DNA of 64,000 nucleotides from Streptomyces sp. V4I2 (GTDB taxonomy: Bacteria; Actinomycetota; Actinomycetes; Streptomycetales; Streptomycetaceae), in assembly GCF_030817655.1 (NCBI RefSeq), contig NZ_JAUSZM010000003.1, positions 7,006,001 through 7,070,000 of the forward strand, given 5' to 3'. Under the pieces are notes generated by a model that saw nothing but the letters and a program-made list of their open reading frames with translations, searched no databases and was not told where the DNA came from. The position numbers and the translations under genes were made by a program. Positions 49,471 to 59,400 of the stretch are shown here, piece after piece (the stretch's first letter is position 1; each line of letters begins with the position of its first letter).

Positions 49471-51021
49471 TCATGAGCAGACCTTGCCGTCCCTCGGCAC
49501 CGTCCCGGCCAGCAGATACGCGTTCACCGTGGAGTCCACGCAGTCGCTCCCGCTGCCGTACGCACCGTGGCCCTGGCCCTTCCAGGTGAGCACCACGCCT
49601 ACGCCCTTGCCCAGCTCGTCCGCCATCTTCTGCGCGCCCTCGTACGGCGTCGCCGGGTCGCCCGTGTTGCCGACCACCAGGATCGGCGCCGCTCCGGGCG
49701 CGCTCACCTCCGGGCTCTCGTGCTGCCCGGCCACCGGCCAGTTGTGACACCAGCCGGCCGTGTCCCAGCCGAGGAAGGTTCCGAAGACGGGCGAGATCTT
49801 CTCGAACTCCGGCAGCAGCTTCTTCGTCTCCGCGGCCGTCGGCCGCTGCTTGTCGTCCAAGCACGATATGACCCGTTGCGAGTGGGTCGTCGTGCCGTAG
49901 CGACCCGACGGGTCACGCTCGTTGTAACCGTCGGCGAGCGCCAGGAGCTCCGACCCGTCGCCCTGCTCCGCCGCCTCCAGGGCGCTGGTCAGTGTGGGCC
50001 AGCTGTCCTGGCTGTACAGCGGCAGGACGATGCCCGTGACGGCGAGCGTCTGCGTCAGTTCCCGCCCGGACGACGTCGGCAGCGGGTTCGCGTCGATCTC
50101 CTTCAGCAGGTCCGCGATCTTCTGTGTGCCCTGCTCCGGGTCCTGGCCGGTGGACTTCAGGTAGTCGTCCAGTGCGCGCTGGAAGCCCCGGGCCTGGTTC
50201 TTCGCATGGCCGACCGTGTCGGCACTCGGGTCCACGACCGCGTCCAGGATCAGTCGGCCCACGTTCTTCGGGAACAAGTGGGCGTAGACGCCGCCGAGTT
50301 CGGTGCCGTACGAGATGCCGAAGTAGTGCATCTTCCGGTCGCCGAGGACCTGGCGCATCAGGTCCATGTCGCGGGCGGTGTCGGTGGTCGAGACGTGCGC
50401 CAACAGCTTTCCGGCGTCCTTCGCACAGCCCTTGCCGAAGTCGGCGGCGTCCTTGAAGTACGCCGACTCCTCGGACGGTGTGTCCGGTGAGACGTCCACC
50501 GACTCGGCGGCCTGGATCTTCTTGTCGCTGCGGCAGCGGACGCCCTCGCTGGCGCCCACTCCGCGCGGGTCCCAGCTGACCAGGTCGTACCGCTCGCGGA
50601 GGAGGGAGGTGGTGGCGGCGTACGCAGGCATCGTGGACACACCGGAGCCGCCGGGGCCGCCGAAGTTGAACAGGAGCGAGCCGATGCGGTTGTCGCCCCG
50701 GGCCTTGGTGCGGATCAGCGCGAGGCCGATCGTCTCGCCGTCCGGCTTCGACCAGTCCAGCGGCACCTTGAGTGTCGCGCACTGCCAGTCGCTGCCCGGC
50801 GCGGAGGAGTCCGCGGTGGCCTTGCAGCGCGCCCAGTCGAGCTTCTGGGAGGTCAGTGAGGAGGGCAGGGCGGAGTCGGCCGTACCGGAGGATTCGGCCG
50901 ACGGCTGTGTCCGGCCGGTCTTCCGGCCGCCCTTGTCATCGCTCGACGAGCCGCCGCTGCAGCCCGTCACCAGCAGTGCGGCGGCGGCGCCCAGGGCCGT
51001 CCACCGTACGAAACGCGTCAT
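49471..51021 (-). CDS. Tripeptidyl-aminopeptidase-type alpha/beta hydrolase lipoprotein (copy 1)
   Basis: The 516-residue S33-family protein has a lipobox VTGC near residue 21, so it should be a membrane-bound lipoprotein. Its motifs are LLFNFGGPGGSG (oxyanion loop), SWDPRGVGAS, the nucleophile YFGISYGTELGG, VVGNTGDPATPYEGA (Asp) and GQGHGAYG (His). The family includes the Streptomyces tripeptidyl aminopeptidases (Tap/SlpD-like), which trim peptides outside the cell. A second, closely related gene lies directly upstream in the same direction. Confidence 0.88.
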   Translation of the reverse strand: MTRFVRWTALGAAAALLVTGCSGGSSSDDKGGRKTGRTQPSAESSGTADSALPSSLTSQKLDWARCKATADSSAPGSDWQCATLKVPLDWSKPDGETIGLALIRTKARGDNRIGSLLFNFGGPGGSGVSTMPAYAATTSLLRERYDLVSWDPRGVGASEGVRCRSDKKIQAAESVDVSPDTPSEESAYFKDAADFGKGCAKDAGKLLAHVSTTDTARDMDLMRQVLGDRKMHYFGISYGTELGGVYAHLFPKNVGRLILDAVVDPSADTVGHAKNQARGFQRALDDYLKSTGQDPEQGTQKIADLLKEIDANPLPTSSGRELTQTLAVTGIVLPLYSQDSWPTLTSALEAAEQGDGSELLALADGYNERDPSGRYGTTTHSQRVISCLDDKQRPTAAETKKLLPEFEKISPVFGTFLGWDTAGWCHNWPVAGQHESPEVSAPGAAPILVVGNTGDPATPYEGAQKMADELGKGVGVVLTWKGQGHGAYGSGSDCVDSTVNAYLLAGTVPRDGKVCS

Positions 51022-51159
51022 TGCACTTCCCCCCTCGCAGGCCGTCCGCCCTGTGCCGCGGATGGCTTCCGGCCATGGTAGGCGGATCTCAGCTCAGCCG
51101 CTGCGGCCTGTGGATAACGTTCTGACCTGCGAGTTCTCCCCGATTCGGGGTGGGATGTG

Positions 51160-52704
51160 TCAGGAGCAGACGGTTTTGGCCGCGGGAATCCTCCCGTCCA
51201 GCAGATAGCCGTTCACGGCGTCCTGCACGCACTTGTTCTTGCTGTCGTACGCGCCGTGCCCCTGCCCCTGGTAGGTCAGCTCGACACCGACGCCCTCGCC
51301 CAGCGCGTCCACCATCTTCCTCGCACCCTCGTACGGGGTGGCCGGGTCGCCGGTGTTGCCCACGACGAGGATCGGCGCGGAACCGGGTGCGCTCACGTCG
51401 GGATGGTCGGCGGCGCCCGGCACGGCCCAGTCGGTGCAGCTGATCATGCCCCAGGCCAGGAAGTCGCCGAACACGGCGGAGGCGGCCCGGAACTCGGGCA
51501 GTTTCCGCTCCACGTGGTCGGCGGTGTACCGCGGCTTGTCGTCGGCGCAGTTGATGGCGATGTTGGCGGCGGTGATGTTGCTGTACTCGCCGTCCTGATT
51601 ACGGCCGTTCATCGAGTCGGACAGCGCCATCAGGATCTGCCCGTTACCGTCGTACGCCTGATCGAGGCCCTCGGTGAGGTACTCCCAGAAGTCCTGTGAG
51701 TACAGCGCCTGCGCGATGCCGTTGGTCGCGGCGGTCTGGGTCAGCTCGCGCGGGGGGATGCCGAGGATCGGCTTGCGGTCGAGGTCCTTGAGCAGTTTGG
51801 CGATGCGGTCCTTGACGTCCTGAGCGGTGTCGCCGACCGGGCAGTCCTCGGCCTTGGAGGTGCAGTCCTCGGCGTAGTTGTCGAGAGCGCGCTGGAAGCC
51901 CCGGGCCTGTCCGAGCGAGCCCTGTTCGGCGTTCTGCGTCGGGTCCACGACCGCGTCGAAGACCGCGCGGCCGACGCGCTTGGGGAACAAGTGGGCGTAG
52001 ACACCGCCGAGTTCGGTGCCGTACGAGATGCCGAAGTAGTGCAGTTCGGCGTCGCCGAGGACCTGGCGCATCAGGTCCATGTCGCGGGCCGCGTCCGTGG
52101 TGCGGACATGCGGCAGCACCTTCTCGGAGTTCGCCTCGCAGTCCTCGTTGAACTCCTTGGTGTTGTCCAGGAGCGTGCTGCGCTCGGCCGCGTCGTCGGG
52201 AGTGGCGTCCTGCTGGAAGAAGGCGTCCAGTTGGAGGTCGTTCTGGCACTCCACGGGGACGCTGCGGCCGACCCCGCGCGGGTCGAAGCTGACCAGGTCG
52301 TAGCGGGTACGCAGTTTCGCGTAGTCCTCGCCGAAGGCGGGCAGCGTGGTGACGCCGGAGCCGCCGGGGCCGCCGAAGTTGAAGACCAGCGAGCCGATGC
52401 GTTCGCTTTCGTCGCCGCTCGCCCTCGCCCGGATCAGCGCGAGCTTGATCGTGTCGCCGCTGGGCTCGGCCCAGTCCAGGGGCGTCTTCATAGTTGCGCA
52501 CTGCCACTTGTCGCCGTCCGCGAGAGGTGACGGGGCGTCACCGCCGCCTTCCGCCGGGGACGGTGCCGGACAGTCCTCCCAGCTCAGTTCCTGGGCCGAC
52601 AGGTCCTCGTCCTGGGAGTCGTCACCGCAGCCCGCCAGCACGGAGGACAGCAGAAGGGCGGTGGCGGTGAGGGCAGCGGCGCGCAGCCGGGGAGGATTCG
52701 GCAT
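51160..52704 (-). CDS. Tripeptidyl-aminopeptidase-type alpha/beta hydrolase lipoprotein (copy 2)
   Basis: The 514-residue lipoprotein has lipobox LAGC near residue 26 and the same motifs as the copy downstream: LVFNFGGPGGSG, SFDPRGVGRS, YFGISYGTELGG, VVGNTGDPATPYEGA and GQGHGAYD. The two proteins match along most of their length, so they arose by tandem duplication, but they differ in the N-terminal third and in the lid region. The start is ATG 52704. A much longer open frame upstream is an artefact of GC bias over the antisense of the next gene. Confidence 0.88.
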   Translation of the reverse strand: MPNPPRLRAAALTATALLLSSVLAGCGDDSQDEDLSAQELSWEDCPAPSPAEGGGDAPSPLADGDKWQCATMKTPLDWAEPSGDTIKLALIRARASGDESERIGSLVFNFGGPGGSGVTTLPAFGEDYAKLRTRYDLVSFDPRGVGRSVPVECQNDLQLDAFFQQDATPDDAAERSTLLDNTKEFNEDCEANSEKVLPHVRTTDAARDMDLMRQVLGDAELHYFGISYGTELGGVYAHLFPKRVGRAVFDAVVDPTQNAEQGSLGQARGFQRALDNYAEDCTSKAEDCPVGDTAQDVKDRIAKLLKDLDRKPILGIPPRELTQTAATNGIAQALYSQDFWEYLTEGLDQAYDGNGQILMALSDSMNGRNQDGEYSNITAANIAINCADDKPRYTADHVERKLPEFRAASAVFGDFLAWGMISCTDWAVPGAADHPDVSAPGSAPILVVGNTGDPATPYEGARKMVDALGEGVGVELTYQGQGHGAYDSKNKCVQDAVNGYLLDGRIPAAKTVCS

Positions 52705-52793
52705 GACCCCATCCTGCGGTCGCACACGACGGGACGCTCGGGGCGCGAGCCGTACGAGGTACGCCGCCGGGACCGCCGTACCGGATGCTCGTA

Positions 52794-55580
52794 CTACAGC
52801 GCTCCCTTGCGCGTGAGGTAGTTGAAGGCGAGCCAGCCGGGCAGCACCGGCAGCCACAGCGTCAACAGACGGAAGAGCAGCACCGCCGGCGCGGCGACCT
52901 CCTTGGGGAGGCCGACGGCGATCAGACCGACCGTCAGGGTCGCCTCCACCGCGCCCACACCGCCCGGCGTCGGGGCCGCGGACCCCAGCGCGTTGCCGGC
53001 GAGGAAGACGACGGCGACGCTGGCGATGCTGATCGAGGTGCCCTCGGTGCCGAACGCCCGGATCGAGGCGTCCAGACACATCACGAAGCAGGCTGTCAGG
53101 AGCAGCATGCCGCCGATCCCGGTGATCAGCTTCTGCGGCCGCTGGAGCACGTCGAGCATGCGCGGCACGACACCCGCGAACAGCGACCTCACGCGCGTGA
53201 CGACGAATTTCCGCAGGAACGGCACCGAGGTCACCACGAGCACCAGCACCGCCACTGTCAGCAGACCCGCGATGACCGTCCGGGACGGCGACAGCGACGG
53301 TGTCTTCTCGGTACCGGTCAGATAGCCGAAGGACAACAGCATCAGGATGTGGCAGCCGAGCCCGAACAGCTGCGACGCGCCGACGCTCGCCACCGCGAGC
53401 CCGGGCCGCACGCCCGCGCGTTGCAGGAAGCGCGTGTTGAGGGCGACGCCGCCCACGGCGGCCGGCGCGACGATCTTCACGAACGAGCCGGCGACCTGGG
53501 CCGCCACGGTCCGCACGAAGGGCACCCGCTCGGGCACGAAGCCCAGCAGGGCCATCGCCGCCGCCAGGTAGCTCAGCGCGGAGAAGACCACGGCGGCGGC
53601 GACCCAGCCCCACTCGGCGTTCTCGATGAGCGGGCCGAACTCGATGTGCGTGAGCTGCGTCAGCAGGAAGTACGCGCCGATCGCGCCGGCGATGAAACTG
53701 AGCAGCGTGCGCAGCCGCACCCGCTCCAGGCGGGCCGGCTCCACCGGGGCCTGCGGCCTGATCAGCAGCACCTCGTGGCGGATCTGCGTGAGCAGGTCCT
53801 CCTCGCGCGCCTCCTCCAGGGCCTCGTCGATGGCCCGCTTCTCGGCCCTGGCCTCCGCCTTCACGGCCCTCTTGTCGGGCTTTTCGAGTACGGGCCGGGT
53901 CGAGTGCGGCGCTTCCTCCAGGCGGGCCTGCTTGTCCTGCCGGGACGCCTCGAGGACCGCCTCCCGCTCGCGTTCGGCGCGCTCGCGGGCCAGTCTGCGC
54001 AGCGTCGCGCGCGTGGAGCGGCTCAGCGCGATGGGCTGCAGCATCGGCAGACAGTCGGCCACGGCGTCCGGACCGAGCACGTCCACGGCCGCGGCCACCG
54101 CGCGCTGGGCGCCCACCCTGAGGCCGAGCGTCACCAGCAGCTGGGAGGTGTCCATGCGCAGCAGCAGGTCGCCGGCCGCGATCTCGCCGACGCGCAGGTC
54201 GGTGAGGATCACCGTGCCGGAACGATCCACCAGAATCGCGTCGCCGACGAGCCTTCGGTGCGCGATGCGCCGGGACTGCAGCGCCCGCACCTGGTGCCAG
54301 GTGTCGCGCAGCAGTTCGTCGGTGATCTCCTCGTCCGCGAGGGAGTCGAGGGTGCGCCCGCCGGTGTGCTCGTAGACGAGCATCACCGCGTCGGGGCCGA
54401 GTTCGGAGGTCGCGATCAGCTTGGGCGCGTTGGCGCCGGCCGCGATCGCGGCGTAGGCGAGCAGCGCCTCCTGCTCCAGCGCCTGCCGCAGCGACTGGAG
54501 GCTGCTGCGGGTGGCGAAGCCGCGCAGGGTCAGATTGCGATAAGCACGGTAGAAGAAGCCCTGGGCCTGCTGCTCCCGGTCGACGACCGTGACGTCCAGC
54601 GGTGGACCGTCCTCCAGGGTGACGAAATAGCGTCGGCCGCGGTCTCCGGTCTCCGGGGTCTCCGCCACCTCCTCGCGAGCCGCGCTCACCGGGCGGAAAC
54701 CGACGTGGCTGAGGCCCGCCATCAGCGTCCGGCCGGTGGGGCGGACGTTGGGCGAGCCGACCGCGTAGAGCGTCCCGTAGGCCACGGTCCAGCCGATGAG
54801 CACCGTCAGGATGATCGAGAAGGGTGTCGTGTAGCCGGTGACGAGCATCGAGAACGCGTCGAGCATCAGCACGATCCACAGCACCGCTCGCCAGCGTGGC
54901 CGGCGTGACATGCCCACAGCCGTCATGTACGCGATGACGGGCGCCAGATAGCCGTGCACGGGGTCGGTGAGGGCGTGGATGTCGCCGGGGGAGGGCTGGG
55001 TGAGCGCCTCCTGGATCGAGTCGGGGGCGCCCTTGGCGACCCACAGGTCGGTGGCGAGGGTCACCCCGTGCGCCAGGACTGCCGCGAGGACACCGTCGGC
55101 GATGCGCAGCCCGTCACGCTTGATCAGCCGCTCGATCGCGAACGCGACCGGCACCAGGAGGATCGCGATGCTGGACGCCAGCCCGGCGATCTTGATCAGC
55201 AGATCCGGTGCCCGTCCGGTGCCCTTGTTGATGTCCTGCTCGAGGCCCGAGGTGGTGCCGTGGGCGAACGCGGCGATCGCGAGCAGCAGGGCCACCGCTA
55301 GCACGCCCACCAGGAGCCGCATGAGATCGTTGGGCCGGTGCACGCGCGCGGGGAGGAGAGGTTCGTCACCCTCGACCTCGTCGGCGTGTACCTCGTCAGG
55401 ATCGCCGGAGTCGGGCCCGGACGGTGCCGAGGGCGCCTCCTTGTCGGCGTCTCCCGCACCCTTCTTGGCCGTCTCCCCGTCCGCCTTGTCCGTCTTCTCG
55501 TCCGCGTCGGCGGTGTCCGGGCGCGACGATGCGGCAGGGGTGCTCTCCGCGCCCTCGGGATGCACACCCTGCTGTTTCAT
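52794..55580 (-). CDS. Kinase-like/lysylphosphatidylglycerol-synthase-type membrane fusion protein
   Basis: The 928-residue protein has an acidic N-terminus (1 to about 80), then about six membrane helices. A soluble region of about 300 residues follows, with a pseudo-kinase/APH-like character (VMLVYEHTGGRTLDSLADEE, RRIAHRRLVGDAILVDRSGT, ILTDLRVGEI). A charged linker comes next, then a TIGR00374/UPF0104 (LPG-synthase flippase-type) domain of about eight helices, with GSFVKIVAPAAVGGVALNTR and GSAAPTPGGVGAVEATLTVG. The parts suggest phospholipid or polyprenyl-lipid handling. The reaction is unknown. The ATG at 55580 is preferred, with GTG at 55604 as an alternative. Confidence 0.82.
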   Translation of the reverse strand: MKQQGVHPEGAESTPAASSRPDTADADEKTDKADGETAKKGAGDADKEAPSAPSGPDSGDPDEVHADEVEGDEPLLPARVHRPNDLMRLLVGVLAVALLLAIAAFAHGTTSGLEQDINKGTGRAPDLLIKIAGLASSIAILLVPVAFAIERLIKRDGLRIADGVLAAVLAHGVTLATDLWVAKGAPDSIQEALTQPSPGDIHALTDPVHGYLAPVIAYMTAVGMSRRPRWRAVLWIVLMLDAFSMLVTGYTTPFSIILTVLIGWTVAYGTLYAVGSPNVRPTGRTLMAGLSHVGFRPVSAAREEVAETPETGDRGRRYFVTLEDGPPLDVTVVDREQQAQGFFYRAYRNLTLRGFATRSSLQSLRQALEQEALLAYAAIAAGANAPKLIATSELGPDAVMLVYEHTGGRTLDSLADEEITDELLRDTWHQVRALQSRRIAHRRLVGDAILVDRSGTVILTDLRVGEIAAGDLLLRMDTSQLLVTLGLRVGAQRAVAAAVDVLGPDAVADCLPMLQPIALSRSTRATLRRLARERAEREREAVLEASRQDKQARLEEAPHSTRPVLEKPDKRAVKAEARAEKRAIDEALEEAREEDLLTQIRHEVLLIRPQAPVEPARLERVRLRTLLSFIAGAIGAYFLLTQLTHIEFGPLIENAEWGWVAAAVVFSALSYLAAAMALLGFVPERVPFVRTVAAQVAGSFVKIVAPAAVGGVALNTRFLQRAGVRPGLAVASVGASQLFGLGCHILMLLSFGYLTGTEKTPSLSPSRTVIAGLLTVAVLVLVVTSVPFLRKFVVTRVRSLFAGVVPRMLDVLQRPQKLITGIGGMLLLTACFVMCLDASIRAFGTEGTSISIASVAVVFLAGNALGSAAPTPGGVGAVEATLTVGLIAVGLPKEVAAPAVLLFRLLTLWLPVLPGWLAFNYLTRKGAL

Positions 55581-55766
55581 CGTCTCTTCTTGGTCTCGTA
55601 TCACCGGTCACCGCCCGCACGATGGTGGCATGCCCCACGGACACAGGGGGGTGTCAGGGTGCACAAGCGGGGGCGCACAGTCTGCCGGAAGCGCCGTCTC
55701 AGGGCGAGGGATACCCACAGTCGTGAGCGCGTCACATTGTCGGTGGGGTGGGGCAGGATGGGGCGG

Positions 55767-56153
55767 ATGAGCGAGGAGAGCCTTCCGGACGAAGCCCGTG
55801 CGGAGTACGCGGACGCGCTGCCGGAGTACGCCGAGCGAGTCCTCGACGTCGCCGAACGGATTCCGCCCGGCCGCGTCATGACGTACGGGGACGTCGCGGA
55901 GTGGCTGGAGGAGGGCGGACCCCGGCAGGTGGGACGCGTCATGGCGCTCTACGGGGGAGCCGTTCCGTGGTGGCGGGTCGTCCGCGCGGACGGTGTCCTG
56001 CTGCCGGGCCACGAGCTGGAGGCTTTCAGCCGCTACCGCGCGGAGGGCACGCCCCTGAAGGAGGCGAGCAGGGCCGCTGAGGGCCATCTCCCGCGCATCG
56101 ACATGAGACGGGCGCGGTGGGACGGCGGTGAACGCGCGGAGGGTCACACCTGA
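55767..56153 (+). CDS. Alkyltransferase-like protein (MGMT family without active cysteine)
   Basis: The 128-residue protein has the MGMT/Ogt DNA-binding fold: VAERIPPGRVMTYGDVAEWL and GGPRQVGRVMALYGGAVPWWRVVRADG. The active-site PCHR of alkyltransferases is here PWWR, so it cannot accept alkyl groups. Such ATL proteins bind O6-alkylguanine and flag it for nucleotide-excision repair. The neighbouring adnA and adnB genes are also DNA-repair genes, as in mycobacteria (Rv3204 next to Rv3202c/Rv3201c). ATG 55767 chosen; ATG 55758 would add three residues. Confidence 0.85.
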   Translation: MSEESLPDEARAEYADALPEYAERVLDVAERIPPGRVMTYGDVAEWLEEGGPRQVGRVMALYGGAVPWWRVVRADGVLLPGHELEAFSRYRAEGTPLKEASRAAEGHLPRIDMRRARWDGGERAEGHT

Positions 56154-56470
56154 CAGCTTCCGCCATCGGGTGGCCTCAGGGGCGGCCGGACGGCCGTACG
56201 GGCGAAACGGGGCGCGTCTGTGACATGACGGTAAAAAGTGGACACGTGCGTGGTGTGCCTGGGAAAAGCAGGCATGTCCGAGGCATGCCGTACGTTCGTG
56301 GGGCGAGGGGCGTACGTGTCGAGAGTGCCGTGAGGGAAGAAGAGGAAGCCCTGCTTCCGCGCCTCCCATCGGCGTAGCGTCGGCTGCACGTGCCCCCTTC
56401 ATCCCGCGATCACCGTCCTCCCCGCATGGAGGACAGCCCCACTGCACACCCACCAGGACCGGCGAACCAC
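56154..56470. other. Upstream region of adnA
   Basis: I see no gene in these 317 bp. TAGCGT (56375-56380) is a possible -10 box. A GTG at 56390, 9 nt after it, could start a leaderless form of AdnA with 27 extra residues. GGAAGC-CCT-GCTTCC (about 56344-56358) is a small hairpin of unknown role. Confidence 0.4.
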
Positions 56471-59400
56471 GTGAGCTCCTCTTCCTCCACCAAGCGCCTG
56501 TCGCACCCACAGGGGCGACAGGGGAACCGTGGCGCTTACCGACTGGTGCGTACCCCGCCGGCCCGCGTGGATCCCCCTCGTCTGGACGCCGCACAGCGCG
56601 CCGTGGTTGACCACGCCACCGGCCCGCTGCTCGTTCTCGCAGGTCCGGGCACCGGAAAGACCACCACGCTCGTCGAGTCGGTGGCGGCGAGGATCGCCCG
56701 GGGCGGTGACCCCGCGCGCGTGCTGGTGCTGACGTTCAGCCGTAAGGCGGCCGTCGAACTGCGCGACCGCATGGCGCTGCGCATAGGGGCGGCGCGGGCG
56801 CCCCAGGCGACCACCTTCCACTCGTTCTGCTACGCCCTGGTCCGCGCCCACCAGGACACCGACCTGTTCGTGGAGCCCCTCAGGCTGCTGTCCGGTCCCG
56901 AGCAGGACGTCGCCGTCCGTGAACTGCTCGCGGGCCAGCCCGACCTGGAACGGCTCGGCCTCGCGCACGTGCGCTGGCCGGACGAACTGCGCGCCTGCCT
57001 GACGACCCGAGGCTTCGCCGACGAGGTCCGCGCGGTCCTCGCCCGCAGCCGCGAACTGGGCCTGGGCCCGGGCGCCCTGGACGCCTTCGCCCGCCGCATC
57101 GGCCGCCCCGACTGGCGTGCGGCGGCCGCCTTCCTCGCCGAGTACCTCGACGTCCTCGACCTGCAGGGCGTGCTCGACTACGCCGAACTGGTCCACCGCG
57201 CGGTCCTCCTCGCCCGCCGCCCCGAGGTCGCCGAGCGGCTCGCCGCGCAGTACGACGCCGTCTTCGTCGACGAGTACCAGGACACCGATCCGGCCCAGGT
57301 ACGACTGCTGCACGCCCTCGCCGGCGGCGGCCGCACCCTCGTCGCCTTCGGCGACCCGGATCAGTCGATCTACGCGTTCCGCGGCGCCGACGTGAACGGC
57401 ATCCTGGACTTCCCACAGACCTTCCCGCGCGCGGACGGCCGTCCGGCGCCGGTCGAGGTCCTGCGTACCTCGCGGCGCTCCGGAGCCTCTCTGCTGGCCG
57501 CGACCCGGCTGCTGACCCAGCGCATGCCGCTGACCCGCCTTCCGGCCCACAAGGTGCGCGCCCACCGGGAGCTGACTCCCGTCCGGGACGGAGGCCGCGT
57601 CGAGGTGTACACCTACCCGACGACCGGCACCGAGCTGGACAACATCGCCGACATCCTCCGCAGGGCGCACCTGGAGGACGGCGTCCCCTGGGGCGAGATG
57701 GCCGTCCTGGTGCGCGCCGGATCCCGCACCATCCCGACGGTCCGCCGCGCGCTCACCGCGGCCGGCGTGCCCCTGGACATCGACGGCAACGACCTGCCAC
57801 TGCGGCACGAGCCGGCGGTGGCCCCGCTGCTGACGGCACTGCGGGCGGTGGCAGCGGCGGAAGCCACAGAGCAGGCCGCAACAGCGGAAGCAACGGAGCA
57901 GGCCGCAACAGGGGAGGCCACGGAGCAGGCCGAAGAAGCCGAAGAAGCCGCAGAAGCCGCAGAAGCCGAAGTAGGGGAGGCCACGCAAGAGAAGGCCACG
58001 GAGCAGCCTCCGGAAGGGGCTCCCTCTGAAGAGCGCGAGCCCGAGACCTGCTGGCTCGACACCGAAACCGCCCTCACCCTCCTCGCCTCCCCCCTCGCGA
58101 GCATGGACGCCGCCGACCTGCGCCGCCTCGGCCGTGCCCTGCGTGACGAGGAGCGGGCCGCGGGCAACCCTCTGCCGCCGCCCTCGGACGAGCTCCTCGC
58201 GCGGGCGCTGGCCGAGCCGGAGCGCCTGGCCGTGCACGACCCCACATACGCGCGAGGTGCCCAGCGGCTCGGCGCGCTGCTCAGGAAGGCCCGTGAGCGC
58301 CTGGCGGGCGGCGGTACGGCCGAAGAGGCGCTGTGGGACCTCTGGGAGGGCACGCCGTGGCCCACGCGCCTGGAGCGGTCCGCCCGACGCGGCGGCGCCG
58401 CGGGACGCAACGCCGACCGGGACCTGGACGCCGTGTGCGCGCTGTTCGCGACCGCCGCCCGCGCGGAGGAGCGCACCGGCGGCCGGGGCGCCCTGAACTT
58501 CCTGGAGGAGATCGACGCCGAGGACATCGCCGCCGACACGCTCACGCGGCGTGCCGTACGCCCCGATGCCGTCCGCCTGATGACCGCGCACCGTTCCAAG
58601 GGCCTGGAATGGCGGCTCGTCGTCGTCGCTGGCGTCCAGGAGGGGCTGTGGCCGGACCTGCGTCGGCGTGGCTCCCTCCTGGAGGCCGACCGCATCGGCC
58701 GCGACGGACTGGCCGAACCGCTCACCCCGGGGGCGCTGCTCGCCGAGGAGCGCCGCCTGTTCTACGTGGCCGCCACGCGCGCGCGTGAACGCCTCGTCGT
58801 CACCGCGGTCAAGGCGCCCGCCGACGACGGCGACCAGTCCTCCCGCTTCCTGACCGAACTCGGCGTCGAACCCAGGGACGTCACAGGCCGCCCCCGCCGC
58901 CCGCTGTCGGTGGCCGCACTTGTCGCGGAACTCCGCGCCACCACCGTCGACCCGCGCGTCTCGGACACCCTCAGGGAGGCAGCCGCCCGGCCGGCTGGCC
59001 CGACTCGCCGCACTCGCCGACGAGGAGGGCCGCCCCCTGGTGCCGTCCGCCCACCCCTACCGCTGGTGGGGCATGTTCGAACCGACCGAGAGCAAGATCC
59101 CGCTGCGCGACCGCGACCAGCCCGTCGTGCTCTCCGGCAGCGCCCTCGACCAGCTCGCCAACACCTGCGCCCTGCAGTGGTTCCTGGGCCGCGAGGTGAA
59201 GGCCGACGCGCCCGCGACGGTCGCCCAGGGCTTCGGCAACGTGGTGCACGTCCTCGCCGACGAGGTCGCCTCCGGGCACACCCCGGCCGACCTGGCCGTC
59301 CTCATGGAACGCCTCGACTCCGTGTGGAACGCGCTCGCCTTCGACGCGCCGTGGAAGTCGGCGCAGGAGAAGGACAACGCGCGCGTGGCTCTCGAACGCT

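Noticed and set aside
46475..49864. 1129-codon open frame on the minus strand
   Set aside because: It lies antisense to the epimerase, spherulin-4 and moeZ genes, all of which have recognisable domains. The translation shows none.
51191..51213. GGAAT...GTT inside the second peptidase gene
   Set aside because: The spacing is 21 bp instead of 18, and it lies within a coding region.
52705..55044. Upstream extension of the second Tap-type peptidase to 1294 codons
   Set aside because: The extension is a shifted frame of the kinase-like/flippase gene. The lipoprotein signal at ATG 52704 marks the real start.
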